A program made the translations under genes and the position numbers. A DNA stretch of 8,605 nt. It comes from Parcubacteria group bacterium CG_4_9_14_0_2_um_filter_35_11. Lineage in GTDB: Bacteria; Patescibacteriota; Minisyncoccia; Minisyncoccales; GCA-002788555. The notes under the pieces were generated by a model that worked only from the letters and a program-made list of their open reading frames with translations, was not told the DNA's origin and ran no database searches. Shown here piece by piece: positions 1 through 4,317 of the stretch. The stretch covers positions 894-9,498 of the forward strand of contig PFRL01000043.1 in NCBI GenBank assembly GCA_002788555.1, given 5' to 3'. The first letter of the stretch is position 1. Every line of letters starts with the position of its first letter.

Positions 1-58
1 AAAAATTCTTATTTAGTTGATAAATTAACTCTATAAGAGCTTTTTATTTTTTTCACTT

Positions 59-130
59 GCCCCTGTAGCTCAATGGATAGAGCACTGGCCTTCTAAGCCG
101 GTGATAGAGGTTCGATTCCTCTCAGGGGCA
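59..130 (+). tRNA. tRNA-Arg (anticodon TCT)
   Basis: A full cloverleaf can be drawn. The acceptor stem is GCCCCTG (59-65) with CAGGGGC (123-129) and discriminator A130. The D stem is GCTC/GAGC, the anticodon stem CTGGC/GCCGG with loop CTTCTAA, and the T stem AGAGG/CCTCT with loop TTCGATT. The anticodon TCT (92-94) reads AGA/AGG arginine codons, and AGA is used often in the genes of this window. The 3' CCA is not encoded, because CCT follows the discriminator, so a CCA-adding enzyme would be needed. Confidence 0.96.
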
Positions 131-169
131 CCTCGTCGTTTCACTTCTCGGTGTAAACTATCTAGCTTG

Positions 170-188
170 CACTGAGCGAAGCGAAGTG
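170..188 (+). repeat. GAGCGAAGCGA mini-hairpin between two tRNA genes
   Basis: The 19 bases fold symmetrically. CACT (170-173) pairs with AGTG (185-188). Next come facing GA and GA steps, then GC/GC closing a GAA triloop. The core GCGAAGC is a known unusually stable DNA mini-hairpin, and tandem GA/GA steps can form sheared pairs (established knowledge). Its position between two tRNA genes suggests a spacer or processing structure, or a dispersed repeat unit. No function can be assigned from the window alone. Confidence 0.5.
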
Positions 189-189
189 T

Positions 190-261
190 GGTGGCTATGG
201 TGTAGCGGTAACACTACTCCCTGTGGAGGAGTCATCGCCGGTTCAAATCCGACTAGCCACC
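190..261 (+). tRNA. tRNA-His (anticodon GTG)
   Basis: The acceptor stem is GTGGCTA (191-197) with TAGCCAC (254-260). The D stem is GTGT/ACAC, and the anticodon stem ACTCC/GGAGT has loop CTGTGGA with anticodon GTG at 223-225. G190 faces C261, giving the extra G-1:C73 pair that is the identity mark of histidine tRNA, so the gene is taken from 190. The T stem GCCGG/CCGAC carries one C-A mismatch, which is unusual but leaves the TTCAAAT loop intact. CCA is not encoded. A terminator follows 11 bases later. Confidence 0.95.
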
Positions 262-272
262 CTGCGTTTTTT

Positions 273-300
273 AAGCCCGAGAATTTTTCTCGGGCTTTTT
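273..300 (+). terminator. Rho-independent terminator after the tRNA pair
   Basis: An 11-bp perfect stem, AAGCCCGAGAA (273-283) with TTCTCGGGCTT (287-297), closes a TTT loop and runs into a T tract to 300. It ends the tRNA transcript. The next promoter starts five bases later. Confidence 0.93.
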
Positions 301-304
301 GATT

Positions 305-313
305 TGGTATAAT
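305..313 (+). promoter_or_regulatory. Extended -10 promoter of the membrane-protein gene
   Basis: TGGTATAAT is a perfect extended -10 element (TG at 305-306, TATAAT at 308-313). At the usual 17-base spacing the -35 position (285-290, TTTTCT) is poor, which extended -10 promoters tolerate. Transcription should start about 320-322, essentially at the ATG at 322, giving a leaderless or nearly leaderless mRNA. Confidence 0.65.
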
Positions 314-321
314 AGGGGAAT

Positions 322-831
322 ATGGAAGAAGATTTCTATAAAAAATTGAGAGAGATGAAGGAAGGACAAATAGGCTTAGAAAGAAATAATCAAACTCAGC
401 TCCCGCAAGATTCCCCATCAACGAAAACAAAAATTGCAACATGGTGGATGTTGATAATAGGAGGAATCTTAGGGATTCCTGGCTTATTAACTCTTATCGG
501 AATATTTGCAGTTCCAGGTTTTTATAGTAGTGGTAATGATATTGTCGCTGCTTACCAATTGACTGTTGCTTTCATAGGAACCCCCTTTTTTATTTTTTAT
601 TTCCTACCCGGTCTCTTTCTTTTGAAGAGGAAAATTTGGTCTCTCAAATTCGCTATAGTAGTACTTTCTATAGGGATAGTTATGGTAATAGGAAATTTCA
701 TTTATCAGAACTTTTCTCTTCTTTCATTCTTTCACAGCTGGCGTGTCTTTTTTTTATATTATTTAATTCCCCTGCCTCTTTTTCTGATCCCCTTGGTGCT
801 TCTTATATTTGGCAAAAAAGAAAAGCACTAA
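322..831 (+). CDS. Hypothetical four-helix membrane protein
   Basis: This 169-residue protein has no family I recognise. Residues 1-38 are charged and polar with no signal peptide. Four hydrophobic stretches follow, at about 40-66 (starting WWMLIIGGILGIPG), 78-101, 107-127 and 141-163, and the protein ends in a lysine-rich tail (GKKEKH). This predicts a small polytopic inner-membrane protein. A positive segment LKRKIW lies between helices two and three, consistent with that loop being cytoplasmic together with both termini. The ATG at 322 is chosen because it lies right after a perfect -10 element. AGGGG at 314-318 is too close to the ATG, and probably outside the transcript, to act as a normal Shine-Dalgarno. 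It appears to be a single-gene unit. Small membrane proteins of this type are common, lineage-restricted and poorly characterised in reduced genomes. Confidence 0.75.
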   Translation: MEEDFYKKLREMKEGQIGLERNNQTQLPQDSPSTKTKIATWWMLIIGGILGIPGLLTLIGIFAVPGFYSSGNDIVAAYQLTVAFIGTPFFIFYFLPGLFLLKRKIWSLKFAIVVLSIGIVMVIGNFIYQNFSLLSFFHSWRVFFLYYLIPLPLFLIPLVLLIFGKKEKH

Positions 832-1015
832 GCCATTCTTTAAGCTTAGTATATTAAAGCTTTAAAAGCTGTAATATTTTTTTAGAGTTATATCTCAGCT
901 CCTCATAATTTTCTCCCCGCTTCAAAGTTTGAAAATCGTCCCATCTGGCAACCTCTTAATTAAACTTTCCACAAAACAGGTTCGAACTTGGTCCGCTAGG
1001 TGACCCTGCAATTTT
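832..1015. other. Non-coding gap with possible decayed tRNA 3' end
   Basis: I see no credible gene here. A weak hairpin, AGCTT (858-862) with AAGCT (866-870), precedes a run of seven T at 877-883 and could be a poor terminator for the membrane-protein gene. The right-hand part holds GGTTCGAAC, reminiscent of a tRNA T loop, and a GGTC/GACC hairpin. It ends in ACCCTGC (1003-1009), exactly as at the tRNA-His 3' end (259-265). No anticodon arm or matching 5' acceptor strand is visible, so a functional tRNA is not supported; a decayed duplicate is possible. Confidence 0.4.
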
Positions 1016-1040
1016 AAAGCCCGTTTTCTTCGGGCTTTTT
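1016..1040 (+). terminator. Rho-independent terminator upstream of the Nudix gene
   Basis: The stem AAAGCCCG (1016-1023) with CGGGCTTT (1031-1038) closes loop TTTTCTT and ends in a T tract. It closes whatever is transcribed through the 832-1015 gap. It closely resembles the terminator at 273-300, including its left flank. Confidence 0.88.
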
Positions 1041-1043
1041 GTT

Positions 1044-1052
1044 TGGTATAAT
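1044..1052 (+). promoter_or_regulatory. Extended -10 promoter of the Nudix gene
   Basis: TGGTATAAT again gives a perfect extended -10 (TATAAT at 1047-1052), placed four bases after the terminator T tract. The predicted start is about 1059-1060, leaving roughly a six-base leader before the ATG at 1066. The TTG at 1039 would lie upstream of this promoter, so it is not a usable start. Confidence 0.66.
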
Positions 1053-1065
1053 TCAGGGTAAATTT

Positions 1066-1572
1066 ATGAATAGAAAAGAAAGAAAAATATTAGATACCAT
1101 AGAAAAATTTGCGAAAAAATTACCGAAATTTCCTGACGGAAGAATTAATTATTCAAACTCTGATATTGCCCCAGTAATAGTTATTTTTATAAAATATAAA
1201 GGTAAGATTATCTTGTTGAAACGTAGTAATAAAGTTCGTACCTACCGAGGTAAGTGGAATACTGTTGCTGGTTATTTGGACGAGATAAAACCTATTAATG
1301 AAAAAATATTACAAGAGCTCAGAGAAGAACTAAAAATCAACAAAAGTAATATTTCGTTGATTCGTATAGGAACCCCTTATACTTTTAAAGATGTTAAAGT
1401 CGAGGTAAATAAAAACTGGATTGTCCACCCTGTTTTAATAGAATTAAAAAAGAAACCAGATATAAAATTAGATTGGGAACATATTAAATACAAATGGATA
1501 AAACCAGAAGAATTAAAAAATTTTGATACACCTCCCAACCTGAGTAAAAGTTTTGACAATCTATTTAAGTAA
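1066..1572 (+). CDS. Nudix-fold hydrolase, divergent Nudix box
   Basis: This 168-residue cytosolic protein has a Nudix-like layout. A strand-rich N-terminal half (APVIVIFIKYKGKIILLKRS, 35-54) leads to GKWNTVAGYLDE (62-73), a helix with the box, and a C-terminal WEHIKYKWIKPEEL (137-150) typical of the family. Nudix enzymes hydrolyse X-linked nucleoside diphosphates. Against the consensus GX5EX7REUXEEXGU, G69, E84, E87 and E88 are kept, but the first E is K75, the R is Q83 and the second G is K90. The metal-binding glutamates needed for catalysis therefore survive in a weakened box, and the substrate cannot be named. It may be active on an unusual substrate or be a binding protein. The start is set at 1066 because the -10 element lies just upstream. 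It appears monocistronic; an inverted repeat follows the stop. Confidence 0.82.
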   Translation: MNRKERKILDTIEKFAKKLPKFPDGRINYSNSDIAPVIVIFIKYKGKIILLKRSNKVRTYRGKWNTVAGYLDEIKPINEKILQELREELKINKSNISLIRIGTPYTFKDVKVEVNKNWIVHPVLIELKKKPDIKLDWEHIKYKWIKPEELKNFDTPPNLSKSFDNLFK

Positions 1573-1641
1573 ACCCCGTTAGAAGAAAAGTTGAAATTAT
1601 ACTCATCCAGAATTCAAATAGACATAACTTTCTAATGGGGT
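1573..1641 (+). repeat. Long imperfect inverted repeat between the Nudix and dehydrogenase genes
   Basis: ACCCCGTTAGA (1573-1583) pairs with TCTAATGGGGT (1631-1641) with one G-T wobble. After a four-base bulge on the left, AAGTT (1588-1592) continues the stem with AACTT (1626-1630). That makes 16 pairs around a 33-base loop. It starts immediately after the Nudix stop codon. No T tract follows, so it is not a standard terminator. Its right arm fills the spacer of the dehydrogenase promoter. Confidence 0.6.
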
Positions 1642-1646
1642 AAAAT
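1619..1646 (+). promoter_or_regulatory. Promoter of the dehydrogenase-ferredoxin unit
   Basis: TAGACA (1619-1624, five of six against TTGACA), a 16-base spacer and TAAAAT (1641-1646, five of six) form a reasonable sigma-70-type promoter. Transcription would start near 1653, leaving about 18 bases before the ATG at 1671 and no Shine-Dalgarno. The -35 lies in the loop, and the spacer forms the right arm, of the inverted repeat 1573-1641, so the repeat may be an operator. Confidence 0.5.
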
Positions 1647-1670
1647 GACCGAGCCAATTTTTAACCTAAT

Positions 1671-2819
1671 ATGACTGAAGAAAAAAACCAAATTATAAAA
1701 GACTCCTTTGGACCCGAATATATTATTAAGGTTTACGACCCTAAAATTAAAATGGAGGGAATTTTAGTTATTGATAATACAATCTTAGGTCCAGGTAAAG
1801 GAGGAATTAGAATGGCTGCTATTATTAGAGAAGAAGAAATTTTCCGCTTGGCTCGGACCATGACTTGGAAAAATGCTTTAGCCGAGCTTCCTTTTGGCGG
1901 AGCTAAAGCCGGAATTGTTTGGGAAGAAGGTTCCCTGGAATTAAAAAAGAAATTTATTCAAAGTTTTGCCAAAGCGATTAAATTTCTAACCCCCAGAAAG
2001 TATATTGCTGGCCCCGATCTGAATACCGGAGAGAGAGAAATGCAATGGTTTGCTGAAGCGACAGGTAAATGGACATCAGCTACCGGGAAACCAGAGAATT
2101 TATGCTTGCAAATTTGGGGAAAGTCAGAGGAGAAAAAGTGTGGTATTCCTCATGAGTTTGGAAGTACTGGTTTTGGTGTGGCCCAAGTAACGAAAATAGC
2201 TGCCAAGTTGAGAGGTCTTGACCTAACCAAAGCGAGAATTGCCATTCATGGTTTTGGTAATGTCGGAAGTTTTACCTTCAAATTTTTATCTCAGATGGGA
2301 GCGAAAGTTGTGGCTTTAGCTGATTTAAGCGCCACAATTTTTGAAAAAGAAGGCCTCAACAAAAAAATTATTGAGAGAATAATAAAGAGTAAAGAGCCAT
2401 TAAGTAAATATCCAAGGAGCAAAAGAATTAAGCCCCAAGAATTCTGGGCTCTGCCGGTTGATATTTTAATTCCTGCTTCAGTAACCGATGTTATTAATAA
2501 AAAAAATAAAGATAAGATTAAGGCAAGAATAATTATCGAAGCCGGAAATATTCCAATGACCGAAAAAATAGAAGAAGAATTATTTAAAAAAGGAATTCTA
2601 ATTGTGCCTGATTTTGTGACTAACGCTGGAGGTGTAATCTCATCTTATGCCGAGTATCGTGGTTATCATCCAAAAAGAATGTTTGAGACTGTCGAGAAAA
2701 AAATCACAAAAAATGTTAAACTTATTTTAGAAGAGAGTATAAATAAAAATCAAAATCCTCGGGAAGTCGCTCTTAAAATTGCAAAAGCTAGGATTGAAGC
2801 AAAAAGGTCGATTCTTTAG
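1671..2819 (+). CDS. Glu/Leu/Phe/Val-type amino acid dehydrogenase
   Basis: This 382-residue cytosolic enzyme of the Glu/Leu/Phe/Val dehydrogenase family interconverts an amino acid and its 2-oxo acid plus ammonia using NAD(P)H. Residues 1-150 form the dimerisation and substrate domain: GPGKGGIRM (40-48), LPFGGAKAGI with the likely catalytic K79, and GPDLNTGE with the likely catalytic D116. Residues 160-320 include a Rossmann fold with GFGNVG (194-199) and an acid at the end of its second strand (D218), which hints at NAD rather than NADP. The C-terminal PDFVTNAGGVISSYAEY (313-329) is a family signature. The conserved region before the Rossmann fold reads PHEFGSTGFGV. The length lies between typical leucine dehydrogenases and classical glutamate dehydrogenases, so the substrate is uncertain. 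Glutamate is the default guess, but the gene name gdhA is not safe. A ferredoxin gene follows after 16 bases. Confidence 0.92.
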   Translation: MTEEKNQIIKDSFGPEYIIKVYDPKIKMEGILVIDNTILGPGKGGIRMAAIIREEEIFRLARTMTWKNALAELPFGGAKAGIVWEEGSLELKKKFIQSFAKAIKFLTPRKYIAGPDLNTGEREMQWFAEATGKWTSATGKPENLCLQIWGKSEEKKCGIPHEFGSTGFGVAQVTKIAAKLRGLDLTKARIAIHGFGNVGSFTFKFLSQMGAKVVALADLSATIFEKEGLNKKIIERIIKSKEPLSKYPRSKRIKPQEFWALPVDILIPASVTDVINKKNKDKIKARIIIEAGNIPMTEKIEEELFKKGILIVPDFVTNAGGVISSYAEYRGYHPKRMFETVEKKITKNVKLILEESINKNQNPREVALKIAKARIEAKRSIL

Positions 2820-2835
2820 ATGTTAAAACAAAAAT

Positions 2836-3021
2836 ATGCAAAAACCAAAAGTAGACCAAGAAAAATGTATAGGGTGTGGTATGTGTGCTTCGCTCTGTCC
2901 CAAAGTTTTTAAAATTATGGAAGATGGAAAATCTCATGTGATTTCTGAAGACTGCAAAGAGTGCGATTGTAAGCAAGCAGTTGAAAATTGTCCAGTTAAT
3001 GCCATTTCATTAGAAGAATAG
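2836..3021 (+). CDS. Small [4Fe-4S] ferredoxin with extra cysteines
   Basis: This 61-residue soluble electron carrier resembles the monocluster ferredoxins of thermophiles such as Thermotoga. CIGCGMCASLCP supplies C11, C14 and C17, and C52 in NCP supplies the fourth cluster ligand. C21 is the residue that in the Thermotoga type forms a disulfide with a mid-chain cysteine. Here the middle carries three cysteines, DCKECDC (C40, C43, C45), where that family usually has one, so either an alternative disulfide or additional metal binding is possible. The ATG at 2836 is preceded by an A-rich stretch with no Shine-Dalgarno. The gene follows the dehydrogenase stop by 16 bases and ends before a clear terminator, so the two genes are very likely cotranscribed. 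A shared electron-transfer role with the dehydrogenase is possible but not shown, since that enzyme family normally uses nicotinamide cofactors. Confidence 0.93.
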   Translation: MQKPKVDQEKCIGCGMCASLCPKVFKIMEDGKSHVISEDCKECDCKQAVENCPVNAISLEE

Positions 3022-3046
3022 AGACTACATAGAGTATAGAAATTTT

Positions 3047-3075
3047 AGCTCGAGGATTTTTCCCTCGGGCTTTTT
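3047..3075 (+). terminator. Terminator of the dehydrogenase-ferredoxin unit
   Basis: AGCTCGAGG (3047-3055) pairs with CCTCGGGCT (3063-3071) with one T-G wobble, around loop ATTTTTC, and runs into a five-T tract. It belongs to the same GCCCGAG-like stem type as the terminators at 273 and 1016. Confidence 0.88.
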
Positions 3076-3102
3076 CATTTTTAAAACCTATGATATTATA
3101 AT
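3074..3102 (+). promoter_or_regulatory. Promoter of the sugar-phosphate isomerase gene
   Basis: A perfect TATAAT sits at 3097-3102. A weak -35 (TTCATT, 3074-3079) lies 17 bases upstream, overlapping the end of the preceding terminator. With the usual seven-base step the transcript would start at about 3109, the A of the ATG, so this mRNA is predicted to be leaderless. Confidence 0.6.
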
Positions 3103-3108
3103 TACAAT

Positions 3109-4218
3109 ATGGGACCTTTTTCCAGAATTGATAAATCAAATATGCGCCAAGTTATTTTGGATTTTCCAAAGCAGTTTAGAATTAGTATTGAAGCAGCAAA
3201 AAATATATCACCATCTGTCATTCACCAATCACCATCCAATATCGTAATTTGTGGTATGGGAGGCTCGGCATTACCTGGAGATTTACTAAAAATGGTTAAT
3301 AATCAATTATCAATGACTAATCTACCAATTTTTATCCACCGAGATTATGGGCTACCAAAAGAGGCTAATAAAAAAAGCTTAATTATTTGTATCTCTTTTT
3401 CGGGAAATACCGAAGAGACCATGTCGGCTTTTAAAGAAGCTCGCCAAAGGAAATTGAAAATTATAAATATTGCCTCCGGAGGGAAATTAATGGAATTTTC
3501 CAAAAAAGACAAAACTCCTTTTGTTAAAATTCCGGGAGGTATTCAACCTCGCTGTGCATTGGGATATCAATTCGCCGCCCTTTTAAAGATTCTTTCAAAC
3601 CTTAAAATTATCAAAAATATATCAAGAGACCTTCTTAACTTGGAGAGAGTTCTTATTCCCCAAAAATGGGAGGAGGATGGCAAAAAATTAGCCCGGAGAA
3701 TAGAGGGATTTATCCCCTTAGTTTATAGCTCAGTAAGATATCAACAATTGGCTCGAATTTGGAAGATAAAATTTAATGAAAATTCAAAAATTCCTGCATT
3801 TTTTAATATCTTTCCCGAACTGAATCATAACGAAATGACAGGAATAGGGGAGTGCAAAATAAAAAAGTTGAGGAAGAAATTTATTGTTATTATTTTATAT
3901 GACAAAGAAGATACCCCTCAAATTTTAAAAAGAATGAAGATTCTTTCCCAAATATTTAAGGAAAGAGGAATAAAGACAATTTTTATAGAAATTAAAACGT
4001 GCTCGCCCCGTAGTGGAAAAATAGGAGTGCAGCGACCAAAGAAACCAGAAGGTGTCTCGAGCGGGGGTCAGGGTGAGTCGGGAAAAAATCTTTTCGAGAA
4101 AGTCTTCTCTAACCTTTTATTTGCTGACTGGGCCTCTTTTTATTTAGCAATTAATCAAAAAATTGACCCAACGCCAGTTGCTTTGGTAGAAGAGTTCAAA
4201 AAGAAAATGGAGAGATAA
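3109..4218 (+). CDS. Bifunctional phosphoglucose/phosphomannose isomerase
   Basis: This 369-residue cytosolic enzyme converts glucose 6-phosphate and mannose 6-phosphate to fructose 6-phosphate, feeding glycolysis and sugar-nucleotide synthesis. It has two SIS-type halves. The first holds GMGGSALPGD (49-58) and the phosphate-binding SFSGNTEET (96-104), then PRCALGY with R148. The second holds NENSK with E224 and PELNHNEM with H240. The 16-residue spacing of E224 and H240 matches the base and ring-opening residues known from the Pyrobaculum enzyme. The C-terminal DPTPVALVEEFKKKM is the family ending. Residues about 297-324 are a glycine-, serine- and proline-rich insert encoded by unusually GC-rich DNA, where relatives have a short turn. 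It sits near the surface before the final helices, so activity may be retained. The ATG at 3109 follows the -10 element directly. A terminator follows the gene, so it is a single-gene unit. Confidence 0.92.
   Translation: MGPFSRIDKSNMRQVILDFPKQFRISIEAAKNISPSVIHQSPSNIVICGMGGSALPGDLLKMVNNQLSMTNLPIFIHRDYGLPKEANKKSLIICISFSGNTEETMSAFKEARQRKLKIINIASGGKLMEFSKKDKTPFVKIPGGIQPRCALGYQFAALLKILSNLKIIKNISRDLLNLERVLIPQKWEEDGKKLARRIEGFIPLVYSSVRYQQLARIWKIKFNENSKIPAFFNIFPELNHNEMTGIGECKIKKLRKKFIVIILYDKEDTPQILKRMKILSQIFKERGIKTIFIEIKTCSPRSGKIGVQRPKKPEGVSSGGQGESGKNLFEKVFSNLLFADWASFYLAINQKIDPTPVALVEEFKKKMER
3997..4083 (+). repeat. GC-rich in-frame insert within the isomerase gene
   Basis: By hand count 49 of 82 bases from 4001 to 4082 are G or C, far above the surrounding AT-rich gene. 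CCCCG (4006-4010) and CGGGG (4062-4066) face each other near its ends. It encodes about 28 residues that interrupt the expected step from IFIEIK to GKNLFEKVFS. It looks like an ORF-embedded repeat element, but no second copy is visible in this window. Confidence 0.45.
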
Positions 4219-4244
4219 CGATAAAAAATAGGGATAAGTTTATG

Positions 4245-4280
4245 AAAATCAAGCCATTGATTTATTAGGCTTGATTTTTT
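4245..4280 (+). terminator. Terminator after the isomerase gene
   Basis: AAAATCAAGCC (4245-4255) pairs with GGCTTGATTTT (4268-4278) in an 11-bp perfect stem around a 12-base loop, followed by a T tract to 4280. The sequence differs from the GCCCGAG-type terminators upstream. Confidence 0.85.
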
Positions 4281-4288
4281 ATTAAAAG

Positions 4289-4297
4289 TAATATAAA
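4289..4297 (+). promoter_or_regulatory. Possible -10 region of the HAD-type gene
   Basis: Overlapping candidates TAATAT (4289-4294) and TATAAA (4292-4297) lie between the terminator and the ribosome binding site. TTGATT at 4271-4276, inside the terminator, could act as a -35 at 15-base spacing from TATAAA. The start would fall near 4301, keeping the ribosome site in the transcript. Confidence 0.35.
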
Positions 4298-4305
4298 AAG
4301 TTCCC

Positions 4306-4314
4306 GGAGGTGAT
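4306..4314 (+). promoter_or_regulatory. Full-length Shine-Dalgarno of the HAD-type gene
   Basis: GGAGGTGAT matches nine consecutive bases of the classical anti-Shine-Dalgarno complement, with GGAGG ending seven bases before the ATG at 4318. It fixes this start. Every other gene in the window lacks a comparable site. Confidence 0.85.
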
Positions 4315-4317
4315 AAA

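Noticed and set aside
17..52. Promoter (TTGATA, TATAAG) or terminator (CTCT/AGAG plus T run) before tRNA-Arg
   Set aside because: The promoter spacing is only nine bases and the stem only four pairs, so neither is convincing.
158..442. Minus-strand open frame of 94 codons
   Set aside because: It crosses tRNA-His, its terminator, the promoter and the start of the membrane-protein gene; the translation shows no family features.
636..857. Plus-strand open frame overlapping the membrane-protein gene
   Set aside because: It is a shifted-frame shadow of a gene with a clear hydrophobic pattern; its start is internal and unsupported.
858..883. Terminator after the membrane-protein gene
   Set aside because: The five-pair AT-rich stem is separated from the T run by six bases; it is noted in the gap entry but not called.
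1039..1065. Upstream TTG start for the Nudix gene
   Set aside because: It falls in the terminator T tract and ahead of the -10 element, so it would not be transcribed from that promoter.
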